Notes: generated by a model from the letters alone, not told the origin. A stretch of DNA of 64,000 nucleotides from Microtetraspora malaysiensis (GCF_001528665.1 NZ_BBYJ01000026.1:62001-126000), one strand, 5' to 3'; shown: positions 48,287 to 56,979, counted from the stretch's first letter. Numbers and translations are program-made.

Positions 48287-49000
48287 ATGAACCAGCCCAC
48301 ACCCGCTCCCGGCTCTTTGCGCGACCTCGCCTACGAGGCGATACGCGAGCGGATCGTCGAGGGCGGGTGGCACCCCGGCCGCCGGATCGTCGAACGCGAT
48401 GTGGCCGCCGAGCTCGGCATCTCACGCATCCCCCTGCGCGAGGCGCTGCGGCGGCTGCACGACGAGGGGCTCGTCATCCTCGTCCCCCGCCAGGGGGCGC
48501 TGGTCAGCCCCTTCACCCCGGCCGACGTCTCCGACCTGTTCGACATCCGCGAATACCTCGAAGAACTGGCCGCCCGCCGTGCCGCCGAACGTGCCGACGA
48601 GAGCATCCTGTCCCGCCTGCGCGAACCCCTGCGGGCGGCGGAGGACGCGCGGGCGCGCGGAGACGAGCGCGGCCTGGCCCTCGCCAACGCCACCTTTCAC
48701 ACCGAGGTCGTCAACGCCTCCGGCAACGCGCTCCTCCAGTCGATCATGGATCCGCTCGCCACCAAGCTGCGCTGGCTCTTCCGCCTGACCTCCGTGCGCG
48801 ACCCCGGCCGGCAGTGCGCCGAGCACGCCCAGCTGTTCGAGGCGATCGCCGCGCGCGACTCAGAGAAGGCCGGCACGCTCGCCCGCGCGCACGCCGCCGC
48901 GGGCCGCGAGCTGTCGATGCGCATGGCCGAGGAATGGAGCGATCCGCGCTTCAACCCGATCACGGCCACCCGAACCCGGCGGCGCGGCCCCAAACCGTGA
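48287..49000 (+). CDS. GntR-family (FadR/FCD) transcriptional regulator
   Basis: 237 residues. The winged helix is SLRDLAYEAIRERIVEGGWHPGRRIVERDVAAELGISRIPLREALRRLHDEGLVILVPRQGALV; the C-terminal FCD domain has the metal-site pattern DIREYLEELAARRA, NATFHTEVVNASGN and CAEHAQLFEAIAARD. FCD regulators bind small carboxylates or similar ligands via a metal. Convergent on the amidohydrolase at 49048. Repeated GGTATACC sites define a probable regulon of itself and two deaminase-like enzymes. Confidence 0.88.
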   Translation: MNQPTPAPGSLRDLAYEAIRERIVEGGWHPGRRIVERDVAAELGISRIPLREALRRLHDEGLVILVPRQGALVSPFTPADVSDLFDIREYLEELAARRAAERADESILSRLREPLRAAEDARARGDERGLALANATFHTEVVNASGNALLQSIMDPLATKLRWLFRLTSVRDPGRQCAEHAQLFEAIAARDSEKAGTLARAHAAAGRELSMRMAEEWSDPRFNPITATRTRRRGPKP

Positions 49001-49005
49001 CGACG

Positions 49006-49035
49006 GGAGGCGCCACCCGGGCCGGCGGCGCCTCC
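49006..49035. terminator. stem-loop between convergent genes
   Basis: GGAGGCGCC/GGCGCCTCC with a 12-base loop between the GntR and amidohydrolase stops; can serve both directions. Confidence 0.65.
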
Positions 49036-49047
49036 GTTCGCGGGCAC

Positions 49048-50286
49048 TCAGACGAGCCGGCCGTCGCGGGCCACAACGCGTCCCGCCCGGACCACCACGT
49101 CGCGGCGCGGCAGGTCGATCACGACCTGTGGCAGGCACTCGCCCTCGACCAGCATGAAGTCGGCGGGCGCCCCCGGTCGCAGATCCGCCTTCGGCAGCCC
49201 GAGCAGCTCGGCGCCGCCGTCCGCCGCCAGCCGGAAGCACGCCTCCAGCTCCTCGTCGAGGCGCACGCCACGGGTCCACCCCAGCAGCCAGACGCGGTGG
49301 AGCATGTCCGCGTTGCCGTACGGGCTCCAGTTGTCGCGTACGCCGTCCGAGCCGAGACCGACCCGCACGCCGCGCTCGGCCAGCCGCCGGAAGGGCAGCA
49401 CGGTCTTCGCCGACGGCGCGACCGTGGTGAGCGCGATGTCCGCCGAGGCCAGCAGGTCCGCCGTCGCGTCCAGCTCCCGTCCGGAGAGGGCGGCGACCGC
49501 GAAGGCGTGGCTGATCGTGACCTTCCCCCGCAGGCCGAGCGCCTCGGTCCGCGCGGCGATGTCGCGCAGCGGGCCGAGGCCTCGCTCCCCGACGTCGTGC
49601 AGGTGGATGTCGACCGCCAGCCCGTGCCGTTCGGCGATCCCGAAGACGAGGTCGAGCTGCCGGTTCTCCCCGGACGTGCCGTCGCCTGAGTCGAAGCCCG
49701 CGGGGTCGATCCCGCCCACCGCGTCGATGAGGCCGCCGGCGGCCGCCTCCTCCAGCAGTTCGGCGGCGCCGGGCGCCCGCTCCACGCCGTGCTGCGGGAA
49801 CGCCACGAGTTGCACGTCGAGGACGCCGCGCAGCTTCTCGCGCGCCTCGGCCACGCCGAGGACGCCCTTCAGCCCGTACGCGGGCGCCACGTCGGCGTGG
49901 GCGCGCATCGCGCGCGTGCCCTGCGCGGCGGCGTGCGCCATCAGCCGCCGCGCGCGCTCGGCGACCGGGGTGGGCAGGGCGCGGTGCAGCTCCACATCCC
50001 CGGCCACGTACTCGGCGATGCCGCGGGCCGGCCGGCGGCTGTGCCAGGGCTCGCCCCAGGCCGTCTTGTCGGGGTGGATGTGCGTGTCCACCAGCGTGGG
50101 CAGGGCCAGCCGTCCGCCCCCGTCGACGTACTCGACCACGGCGCCGTCCGGGACGGCGTCCGCCAGCACACCGTCCACGGCGATCAGGTCGACGGCGGGC
50201 CCGCCGAAGGGGCGTACGTCGCGGAAGACGGTGGCGGAGGCACCGGCGACGGTACGGGGGCCGGCATCGGCGGTGTGGTTCGTCAT
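49048..50286 (-). CDS. cytosine deaminase-like amidohydrolase (copy 1)
   Basis: 412 residues, GAGGGAGA before ATG 50286. Metal motifs of the COG0402/CodA-type amidohydrolase fold: PTLVDTHIHPDKTAWGEPW (HxH), RAHADVAPAYGLKG, VDIHLHDVGERG, SHAFAVAAL and GLGSDGVRDNWSPYGNADM (catalytic Asp). A C-terminal beta-sandwich strand (DVVVRAGRVVARDG) completes the fold. Probably deaminates or hydrolyses an N-heterocycle. Regulated by the neighbouring GntR via the GGTATACC site 24 bp upstream. Paralogous to 53900. Confidence 0.87.
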   Translation of the reverse strand: MTNHTADAGPRTVAGASATVFRDVRPFGGPAVDLIAVDGVLADAVPDGAVVEYVDGGGRLALPTLVDTHIHPDKTAWGEPWHSRRPARGIAEYVAGDVELHRALPTPVAERARRLMAHAAAQGTRAMRAHADVAPAYGLKGVLGVAEAREKLRGVLDVQLVAFPQHGVERAPGAAELLEEAAAGGLIDAVGGIDPAGFDSGDGTSGENRQLDLVFGIAERHGLAVDIHLHDVGERGLGPLRDIAARTEALGLRGKVTISHAFAVAALSGRELDATADLLASADIALTTVAPSAKTVLPFRRLAERGVRVGLGSDGVRDNWSPYGNADMLHRVWLLGWTRGVRLDEELEACFRLAADGGAELLGLPKADLRPGAPADFMLVEGECLPQVVIDLPRRDVVVRAGRVVARDGRLV

Positions 50287-50309
50287 CGCGATCTCCCTCG
50301 AAAGTTTTT

Positions 50310-50317
50310 GGTATACC
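50310..50317. promoter_or_regulatory. GGTATACC operator upstream of amidohydrolase 1
   Basis: GGTATACC within TTTGGTATACCAGTA; the same 15-mer (reverse orientation) precedes amidohydrolase 2. It lies 24 bp before the ATG. Confidence 0.7.
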
Positions 50318-50413
50318 AGTATCGCATCCTGGGTCGTCCGAGCCCGCCCGGAGCGCCCCCGGGGAGTCCGGAGGTCGTCGCGTCGTCGCGGGACGCCTGG
50401 CAGTGGAGCCTGG

Positions 50414-51037
50414 TCAGTGGAGCCTGATCAGGCGTCGCTCGACCGCGGCGGTGACGGCGGCGGTACGCGTGTCCACGCCGAGCTTGCGGTAGATGTGCAC
50501 CAGGTGGGTCTTGACCGTCGCCTCGGTGATGAAGAGCCGCCGGGCGATCTCCCGGTTGCCCGCGCCGCCGGCCAGCAGCTCCAGGATCTCGACCTCACGG
50601 GCGCTCAGCGCCGAGCCCGGGTCGCGCATCCGGTTCATCATCCGGGTCGCCACCTTGGCGGACAGCACCGTCTCACCCCTGGCCGCGGCCCTGATGGCCT
50701 GGAACAGTTCCTCGGGCGGGCACGCCTTGAGCAGATAGCCGGTGGCCCCCGCGTCGACGGCCCGCATGATGTCCGCGTCGCTCTCGTACGTCGTCAGCAC
50801 CAGGACCCGCGGCGGCGAGGGCAGCTCCCGGATCCGCCGGGTGACCTCGACGCCGTCGACGCCGTCACCGAGTTGCAGGTCCATGAGCACGACGTCCGGC
50901 TTCCGCGCCGCGATGCCGCGCAGCGCCTCGCCTCCGTCGGCGGCCGCGCCGACGATCTCCATGTCGTCCTCGCCGCCGAGCAGCGCCGCCAGCCCCGCCC
51001 GGACCACCGGGTGGTCGTCCACCAGGAACAGCCTCAT
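50414..51037 (-). CDS. senR: SenR-like NarL-family response regulator
   Basis: 207 residues. Receiver: LFLVDDHPVVRAGLAALLGG, phospho-Asp in VVLMDLQLGDGVDG, Lys in GYLLKACPP. C-terminal LuxR HTH: LSAREVEILELLAGGAGNREIARRLFITEATVKTHLVHIYRKLGV. Its ATG overlaps the kinase stop by four bases. The set hbpS-senS-senR in Streptomyces reticuli is an iron/redox-stress system in which SenR activates hbpS and a catalase-peroxidase; the name here is by order and similarity. Confidence 0.8.
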   Translation of the reverse strand: MRLFLVDDHPVVRAGLAALLGGEDDMEIVGAAADGGEALRGIAARKPDVVLMDLQLGDGVDGVEVTRRIRELPSPPRVLVLTTYESDADIMRAVDAGATGYLLKACPPEELFQAIRAAARGETVLSAKVATRMMNRMRDPGSALSAREVEILELLAGGAGNREIARRLFITEATVKTHLVHIYRKLGVDTRTAAVTAAVERRLIRLH

Positions 51038-52236
51038 CGCGTCTCCCCCCGGCTCGTCGCGCCGTCCGTGACGCCTGTTCGTACGCTGCGCGGGCACTCG
51101 GTGGGGACCGTGGCCGCGACCGCCGTGCCCTCGCCGGGGACGCTTTCGACGACCAGGACGCCGTTCACCTCCGCCAGCCTGTCGCGCATCGCCCGCAGCC
51201 CGTATCCCCGGCCCGGCGCGGGGGTCGGCGCGGCGAAGCCGACGCCGTCGTCGAAGACGTCCAGCGTGACCTCGCCGTCGAGGTAGGACAGGGTCACCGT
51301 GGCCGTGCCGGCGCGCGAGTGGTCGCGGACGTTGGCCAGCACCCCCTGTGCCACCCGGAACAGCGCCGCCTGCACGTCCGGCTCCAGCGCGTACTGCGCG
51401 CCTTCCCGGCGGAAGCGGACCCGCGGCCCGGCGGCGTCGCCGGCGCTCGCGCAGAGCCGGGCGAGCGCCTCGGGCAGCGAGACGTCCACCAGGCCCGGGG
51501 GCCGGAGGTCGCGGACGAACCGCCGGGCCTCGTCGAGGTTCTCCTCGGCGGCCGCGGCCGCCCGCCGTACGTGGGCGCGGGCCAGCTCGGGGTCGGACGC
51601 CCACACGCGGTCGGCGGCCTGGAGGAGGATGCCCATGCTGGTCAGCCCTTGCGCGAGGGTGTCGTGGATCTCCCTGGCCAACCGCTCGCGCTCCTCCAGC
51701 ATGCCGGTACGGTGCCGGGAGTCGGCCAGCGTCCCCCGGGTGCTGATCAGGTCGTCGATGAGGAGCTGCCGGGCGGCGCTCTCGCGCTGGAGCTCCCAGA
51801 AGATCACCACCGTCATGGCGGCGACGCCGATCGGCGCGAGGACCAGGCTGAGGTCCACCTCCCGGGCGATCTCGAGCTGGGCCGCGATCACGACCAGCGT
51901 GAGGGCGGCCGCGGCCACCGCGAAGCCGCGCGCGTTCAGCGACCGCAGACACAGAAAGAGCAGCGGTACCGCGCACCAGCTGAACGACGGCGCGAGCACC
52001 ACGAGCGCGAGCCAGACCGCCGCCACCCCTCCCAGCCAGACGAGGCGCCTGCGCCCGAGGCGGCTCCAGAGGACGACCCCGAGCGCGTAGGCCAGGGCGA
52101 GCAGGCCGGCGACGGCCAGCGAGGCGACCGTACGCGGTCCCATGTCGTGCCGGGTCACCAGCCGCAGGGCGGAGGCGGCGAGCAGCAGGTAGAACCCCGC
52201 ATGCATCGCCCAGTTCAGCCAGCCACGCTCCCTCAT
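51034..52236 (-). CDS. senS: SenS-like sensor histidine kinase
   Basis: 400 residues. Five membrane helices (about 10-150) are followed by HisKA_3 (RLAREIHDTLAQGLTSMGILLQ) and a HATPase (ALFRVAQGVLANVRDHSRAG, VFDDGVGF, GRGYGLRAMRDRL). There is no large extracellular domain, fitting a kinase that reads its signal through an extracellular accessory protein such as HbpS, encoded divergently 208 bp away. Coupled to senR by ATGA overlap. Confidence 0.82.
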   Translation of the reverse strand: MRERGWLNWAMHAGFYLLLAASALRLVTRHDMGPRTVASLAVAGLLALAYALGVVLWSRLGRRRLVWLGGVAAVWLALVVLAPSFSWCAVPLLFLCLRSLNARGFAVAAAALTLVVIAAQLEIAREVDLSLVLAPIGVAAMTVVIFWELQRESAARQLLIDDLISTRGTLADSRHRTGMLEERERLAREIHDTLAQGLTSMGILLQAADRVWASDPELARAHVRRAAAAAEENLDEARRFVRDLRPPGLVDVSLPEALARLCASAGDAAGPRVRFRREGAQYALEPDVQAALFRVAQGVLANVRDHSRAGTATVTLSYLDGEVTLDVFDDGVGFAAPTPAPGRGYGLRAMRDRLAEVNGVLVVESVPGEGTAVAATVPTECPRSVRTGVTDGATSRGETR

Positions 52237-52313
52237 CGCGCTCCTTGTCCGGTTGTCCGGTTTGTTCCGACGCTGTCCGCTGCCGAGGGTCCGCCCCGCC
52301 CGTACGGCGGCGC

Positions 52314-52331
52314 GTCAACCGATCGGTTGAC
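52314..52331. promoter_or_regulatory. perfect 18-bp palindrome between senS and hbpS
   Basis: GTCAACCGATCGGTTGAC is fully self-complementary and lies midway between the divergent senS-like and hbpS-like genes. Likely operator, for SenR or for an unlinked TetR-type repressor. Confidence 0.7.
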
Positions 52332-52443
52332 CGCCGTCTCAACCGCCCGGCCCCCGGGAATCGCCCATGCTCGCGATGCTCCGCGGCCGCTCCCCTGGAA
52401 GCCTTGAGTGCGCCCGACCTCACCACGCTGAACTGGAGAAACG

Positions 52444-52986
52444 ATGACTGCCTCCCCTCGCACCCGCCTGATCGCCGGCACGCTCTCGGGGCTCGCCCTC
52501 ATCGCCGGCGCCTTCGGCGCGGCACCCGCCCAGGCCGCCCCCGCGGAGAACGGCCGCGCCGCGCAGGCCGTCGTGCAGACCGGCGCGCTCTCCGCCGACG
52601 CCGCCCTGACGATCGCCGACGCCGCGATGAAGGAGGCCGCCAAGCAGAAGCAGCGCGTGACCGTGGTGATCGTCGACCGATCCGGCGCGACCCGGCTCGT
52701 GCTGAAGGGCGACGGCGCGGGCCCGCAGACCGAGGAGTCGGCCCGGCGCAAGGCCTTCACCGCGGTCTCCTTCGGCAGGACGACCAGCGAGCTCGGCAAG
52801 GGCGTGACCGGCGGGGGCCCGTCCATCGCCGACATCCCGGGCACCCTCTTCCTCGGCGGCGGCGTTCCCGTCACCTCCGAGGGCGCCCCCATCGCGGGCG
52901 TCGGCGTCGGCGGGGCGCCGAGCGGCGACATCGACGAGGCCATCGCCCAGGCGGGTCTCAAGGCCGTCGCCGGCCGACTCCGCTGA
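52444..52986 (+). CDS. hbpS: HbpS-like secreted heme-binding/sensor protein (GlcG family)
   Basis: 180 residues with a signal peptide (RTRLIAGTLSGLALIAGAFGAAPAQAAP). The mature GlcG/DUF336 fold contains LTIADAAMKEAAKQKQRVTVVIVDRSGATRLVLKGDGAGPQTEESARRKAFTAVSFGRTTSEL and IPGTLFLGGGVPV, closely following HbpS, which binds heme and forms an octamer that modulates SenS kinase activity. HbpS is Tat-exported in Streptomyces; here the twin-Arg is only RTR, so the export route is unclear. Divergent from the senS/senR pair. Confidence 0.82.
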   Translation: MTASPRTRLIAGTLSGLALIAGAFGAAPAQAAPAENGRAAQAVVQTGALSADAALTIADAAMKEAAKQKQRVTVVIVDRSGATRLVLKGDGAGPQTEESARRKAFTAVSFGRTTSELGKGVTGGGPSIADIPGTLFLGGGVPVTSEGAPIAGVGVGGAPSGDIDEAIAQAGLKAVAGRLR

Positions 52987-53107
52987 GAAGTCCGCCACGG
53001 ACGGCCGGCGCGAGAATGAGCGGTCACGCATGACACCGTTGAAGCGCCGGACGGCGCCGGATTTCCGGCGCCGCGTCCGGTGGCGAGAGCACGGAAGGAC
53101 GATATGG

Positions 53108-53782
53108 ATGAAGCGCCGGGCGATCCTGGTCTCCGCGCTCAGTCTGCTGCTCGCGGCCTGCGGCGGCCGCACGGTGAAAGGAGAGAGTGTGCTCAACGAG
53201 GAACTGCTGGCGCGCGCCGCGCGCGGTGACGCCGCGGGCGTCCGGGACGCGCTCGCGTCCGGGGCCGACATCGAGGCCCGCGACAGGCTCCGCCGTACCG
53301 CCCTGCTGCTCGCCGCGGCGGCCGACCACGTCGAGGTCGCCGAGGTGCTGGTCGCGGCCGGCGCGAACCCGAACGCGCAGGACTCCCGGCGCGACACGCC
53401 CTGGCTGGTCACCGGCGTCACCGGAAGCGTCGCGATGCTGAACGCCCTCCTGCCCGCCGGCCCCGACCTGACCGTACGCAACCGCTACGGAGGCGTCTCC
53501 CTCATCCCCGCCTGCGAGCGCGGGCACGTGGACTACGTCCGCGAGGTGCTGAAGACCGGAATCGACGTCGACCACGTCAACGACCTCGGCTGGACCGGCC
53601 TGCTGGAGGCCGTCATCCTCGGCGACGGCGGCCCGCCCTACCAGGAGATCGTCCGGATGCTCGTCGCCGCGGGCGCCGACGTCGACCTCGCCGACCGCGA
53701 CGGCGTCACCCCGCTCGGCCACGCCGTCGCCAAGGGGCAGACCGCGGTGGCCGGCCTGCTCCGCGCCGCCGGAGCGCACTGA
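53108..53782 (+). CDS. ankyrin-repeat lipoprotein
   Basis: 224 residues from ATG 53108 (GGAAGGA upstream; an upstream in-frame ATG at 53030 would mask the signal). Lipoprotein signal RRAILVSALSLLLAACGG with the lipid Cys in LAAC. Five ankyrin repeats follow, e.g. RTALLLAAAADHVEVAEVLVAAGANPNAQD and VTPLGHAVAKGQTAVAGLLRAAGAH. An extracytoplasmic protein-binding scaffold; 121 bp after hbpS on the same strand. Ankyrin proteins beside catalases protect against peroxide in some bacteria, so a link to the HbpS system is possible. Confidence 0.83.
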   Translation: MKRRAILVSALSLLLAACGGRTVKGESVLNEELLARAARGDAAGVRDALASGADIEARDRLRRTALLLAAAADHVEVAEVLVAAGANPNAQDSRRDTPWLVTGVTGSVAMLNALLPAGPDLTVRNRYGGVSLIPACERGHVDYVREVLKTGIDVDHVNDLGWTGLLEAVILGDGGPPYQEIVRMLVAAGADVDLADRDGVTPLGHAVAKGQTAVAGLLRAAGAH

Positions 53783-53899
53783 CCCGCCACCGGCGGCCGC
53801 GGCCTTGACGCTCAGCGCGCGGGTACCGCGAGCCCGGCCGCGGGAAGGCCGGGAGGGCACGACGGAGCCGCGCCCGTCGGTCAGCGAAGGCATCGCGGG

Positions 53900-55174
53900 C
53901 TACCAGGCCCGTTGGACGCCGGGCTCGGGGGCGGGCAGTCCCGCCACCGGGCAGCCGTCGGTCGCCACGACACGCCCGGCGTGCATCACCATCAGGCGCC
54001 GGGGGTGCGCGGCCACCGCCTCGGCGACGCTCGCCGCCGCGACGGCGACGAGGTCGGCGCGGCTGCCGGGCTCCAGCCCGTAGCGGTCCAGGCCCAGAGC
54101 GGCGGCGGCCTCCGTGGTGACGAGCGAGGCCGCGACGCGCAACTCGTCGTCGGTCATCAGATCGTCGCGCAGACCGATGATCGTCGCCCGTTCGAGCATG
54201 TCGCCCGTGCCGTACGGCCACCACGCGTCGCGGATGTTGTCGGAGCCGGCGAAGACGCGGACACCCGCCTCGCGCAGTCGCAGGACGGGCGGCATCGGCC
54301 CGGCTGGGCCGTTGGTGAGGATGGACACCCCCGCGGCCGCGAGCGCGGACGCCGTCCGGGCGAGCGTGACGTCGGCGACCTCGCCCAGGCAGTAGGCGTG
54401 GCTCACCGTCACCCGGCCGCGCAGTCCGAGCGCGGCGGTGCGGGCGGCGATGTCCCGCAGCTGCCCGGCCCCGATCTCGCCCGGATCATGCAGGTGGATG
54501 TCGACGCCGACGCCGTGCCGCTCGGCGAGCCCGAAGACGACGTCGAGCTGCCCGTCCACGTCGCCGTCGAAGCCGTGCGGGTCGAGGCCGCCGACGAGGT
54601 CGGCGCCTTCGCGCAGCGCCGCGTCCAGCAGGTCGGGCACGCCGGGCGCGGTGATCACGCCGCTCTGCGGAAACGCGACGATCTGTACGGTCATCAGGTC
54701 GCGGACGCGCTCGCGGACCTCAAGCACCGCGTGCAGGTTCGCCAGGCCGGCCTCGGGGTCGACGTCGACGTGGGACCGGGTGTGACCGGTGCCGTGCCCC
54801 ACCATGCGATGGGCCAGCCGCAGGGCGCGTTCGGCGACCGGGACGGTGAGTGTCCGGCGCGTCTGGAGCTCGGCGTCGACCCGCTCGCGGATCGTGCCGC
54901 CTGGGACGTGCGGCTGCCAGGGCGCTCCGAGGAACGTCTTGTCCAGGTGGGAGTGGCCGTCCACGAAGGCGGGGAGCAGCAGCGCGCCGCCCAGGTCCAC
55001 GCGGTCGTCGCCGACGTCTCCGGCCGCCCGGACGTCTTCGACGGGCGCCCCGCCGTCCGAGGCGCGTTCGCGGATGGACGCGATGAGACCGTCGCGGAGG
55101 GACACGTCGGCCCGCCGGCCGTCCGGGAGCGTGACATCGGCCAACACCGAGGGGTGGGAACGGCTGCTCTGCAT
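53900..55174 (-). CDS. cytosine deaminase-like amidohydrolase (copy 2)
   Basis: 424 residues, homologous to the protein at 49048. Metal motifs: PAFVDGHSHLDKTFLGAPW, HTRSHVDVDPEAGL, VDIHLHDPGEIG, SHAYCLGEV and VFAGSDNIRDAWWPYGTGDM; C-terminal LMVMHAGRVVATDG. Conservation of all ligands suggests an active enzyme with a related but different N-heterocyclic substrate. A GGTATACC site lies 127 bp upstream, so it should belong to the GntR regulon at 48287 although separated by 5 kb of unrelated genes. Confidence 0.86.
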   Translation of the reverse strand: MQSSRSHPSVLADVTLPDGRRADVSLRDGLIASIRERASDGGAPVEDVRAAGDVGDDRVDLGGALLLPAFVDGHSHLDKTFLGAPWQPHVPGGTIRERVDAELQTRRTLTVPVAERALRLAHRMVGHGTGHTRSHVDVDPEAGLANLHAVLEVRERVRDLMTVQIVAFPQSGVITAPGVPDLLDAALREGADLVGGLDPHGFDGDVDGQLDVVFGLAERHGVGVDIHLHDPGEIGAGQLRDIAARTAALGLRGRVTVSHAYCLGEVADVTLARTASALAAAGVSILTNGPAGPMPPVLRLREAGVRVFAGSDNIRDAWWPYGTGDMLERATIIGLRDDLMTDDELRVAASLVTTEAAAALGLDRYGLEPGSRADLVAVAAASVAEAVAAHPRRLMVMHAGRVVATDGCPVAGLPAPEPGVQRAW

Positions 55175-55300
55175 ACGGGGCTCTCCCAGGGCGCGAGGGT
55201 GGGCGACTCGGGCGTACGGGGCCGGTCCGCCGTTGCCCCGAGTGGCGGAAGCCCTCTCCGCGTTCCCGGGGCGATGGCAGCGACGCCTGCGCGAGTTACT

Positions 55301-55308
55301 GGTATACC
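55301..55308. promoter_or_regulatory. GGTATACC operator upstream of amidohydrolase 2
   Basis: Third copy of GGTATACC; on the minus strand the context TTTGGTATACCAGTA is identical over 15 bases to the plus-strand sequence at amidohydrolase 1. The rest of the 308-bp gap (55175-55482) shows no gene. Confidence 0.7.
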
Positions 55309-55482
55309 AAAGTCCAGGCTAGCGGCTCCCCGGGACAAGCGGTCACCGCTCGGACGCGCGGTGAGGACCCGCCTGCCGCCTCTGCTCAGCGGGGGCGTAG
55401 CCGCGGGCCCGCACGTGGTCGGCGACAACGACGACGAAGGCGCGGGCGGCGGCGCCGGCTTCGCGTACGAGCACTCCGTCCG

Positions 55483-55863
55483 TCAGGCGTCGAAGCGGCG
55501 GCGGGAGGCCTCGATGTGGCCGAGGTACTGCTGGGTCCAGGCGCACATTCCATCGACGGTCGCGCGCAGAGCCCGGCCCGGCTCGGTGAGCGTGTACTCG
55601 ACCCGCGGCGGCACGGTGGCGTACACACTCCGCTCGACCAGACCGTTGCGCTCCAGCATGCGCAGATTCTGGGTGAGCATCTTGTGGCTGATGCCCTCGA
55701 TCTCGTTACGCAACTCACTGAAACGCAGGGTGTGTTCACCGATGGACTCGATGATCAGGAACGCCCACTTGTTGGCGACATCCGAGAAGATCTCCCGCGC
55801 CAAAGAGTCCGCGCGCGTCAGGTCCGCGTCGTTGAGCGAGCCGTCGAATTGCTTGGTCACCAT
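55483..55863 (-). CDS. HxlR-family transcriptional regulator
   Basis: 126 residues. The winged helix reads ANKWAFLIIESIGEHTLRFSELRNEIEGISHKMLTQNLRMLERNGLVERSVYATVPPRVEYTLTEPGRAL, the complete HxlR pattern. No Cys near the N-terminus, so it is not an obvious thiol or aldehyde redox switch. Divergent from the RidA gene at 56025; the 161-bp gap should carry the operator. It probably represses RidA and itself. Confidence 0.87.
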   Translation of the reverse strand: MVTKQFDGSLNDADLTRADSLAREIFSDVANKWAFLIIESIGEHTLRFSELRNEIEGISHKMLTQNLRMLERNGLVERSVYATVPPRVEYTLTEPGRALRATVDGMCAWTQQYLGHIEASRRRFDA

Positions 55864-56024
55864 TGGGTTCCCCAGTCACTGAAAAGTGCGTTCTTCCATG
55901 TCAGCGGACACTCTCCTACAGTTCCTGAGTAACCGCAAGAGAGCACACACGTCTCGGTTCCGCGGAAACGAGCCCACGGGCTTCGCCTGACAAACGGACT
56001 TCTCATGACAAGGAGACAGACAGC

Positions 56025-56432
56025 ATGACCATCACTCTGGTGAACCCCGGCGGGCTGCCGGAAATCGATGTCTACCACCAGGTGTCGATCGCGTCCGGCT
56101 CGAAGCTGGTCTTCATCGCCGGGCAGGTCGCCTGGGATGCCGACGGGGTCACGGTCGGCGAAGGCGACCTCACCGCCCAGGTCGAGCAGTGCTACCTCAA
56201 CATCGGCACCGCCCTGGCCGAGATCGGCGGCTCCTTCGACGACGTGGCGAAACTGACCGTCTATGTCGTCGACTGGACCCCCGACAAGATGCCCCTGCTC
56301 CTGGAGGGGATCACTCGGGCGGCCGCGAAGCTGGGGGTCACCCCGGTAGCGCCGGCCACGCTGCTGGGCGTCGCGGCCCTGCACGCGCCCGACCATCTGG
56401 TCGAGGTCGAAGCCACCGCGATCATCGATTGA
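56025..56432 (+). CDS. RidA/YjgF family protein
   Basis: 135 residues with AAGGAGA before ATG 56025. LVFIAGQVAWDADG, LTAQVEQCYLNIGTALAEIGGSFDDVAKLTVYVVDW and a final VEVEATAIID follow the RidA fold. Canonical RidA proteins hydrolyse 2-aminoacrylate imines using a conserved Arg near the end (IEIEAIA and CxxxR); that Arg is not evident here (VAALHAPDHLVEVEA), so this is a Rid paralogue, possibly without deaminase activity. Controlled by the divergent HxlR regulator. Confidence 0.85.
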   Translation: MTITLVNPGGLPEIDVYHQVSIASGSKLVFIAGQVAWDADGVTVGEGDLTAQVEQCYLNIGTALAEIGGSFDDVAKLTVYVVDWTPDKMPLLLEGITRAAAKLGVTPVAPATLLGVAALHAPDHLVEVEATAIID

Positions 56433-56463
56433 ACCGGGGGCGTGCCGGCCGCACCCGGCCGAC

Positions 56464-56961
56464 TCACCCCTCTCCAGGTCCGACGGATGTCCCGGAAGGC
56501 GGCACGGCGGCCCCCATCGCCGACGCCACCTTCCGCATGATCCGCGTCATGGACGTCAGCTCGTCCGGGCCGAAGTGGTCGATCAAGAAGGCGCGGACGA
56601 CGGCCAGGTGACCCGGCGCGGTCTTCTCCAGGCAGCGCAGACCCTCACCGGTGAGCACCGCCATGACACCCCGCTCGTCCGAGGGGCAGGAGACCCGCTC
56701 GACCAGCCCGATCTTCTCGAGCTGGCCGACCTGGTACGTGAGCCCGCTCTTGGAGACGACCACCAGGCGGGCCAGCTCGGTCATCCGCATCCTCTGACCC
56801 GGGGCGGATGAAAGCCGGGTGAGGATCTCGTACTGCGAGTGGGTCAGACCCGAGTCGGCCTTGAGCTGTTCCTCGATGCGGCGTTCCAGCAGGTGCGACG
56901 CGGTGAGGTAGGCCAGCCAGGCGTCCATCTCCCGCGCGTTGAGCCAAGGGGGTTCCGTCAC
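56464..56961 (-). CDS. MarR-family transcriptional regulator
   Basis: 165 residues, GTG 56961. LTHSQYEILTRLSSAPGQRMRMTELARLVVVSKSGLTYQVGQLEKIGLVERVSCPSDERGVMAVLTGEGLRCLEKTAPGHL is the full MarR winged helix with the wing DERG. The single Cys in the wing (SCPSDERG) is in a place where redox-sensing members have one. Divergent from DoxX with two TTCAAATTTGAA-type operators in between; likely represses it. Confidence 0.88.
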   Translation of the reverse strand: MTEPPWLNAREMDAWLAYLTASHLLERRIEEQLKADSGLTHSQYEILTRLSSAPGQRMRMTELARLVVVSKSGLTYQVGQLEKIGLVERVSCPSDERGVMAVLTGEGLRCLEKTAPGHLAVVRAFLIDHFGPDELTSMTRIMRKVASAMGAAVPPSGTSVGPGEG

Positions 56962-56979
56962 TCCCCCAGTCTACGGTTT

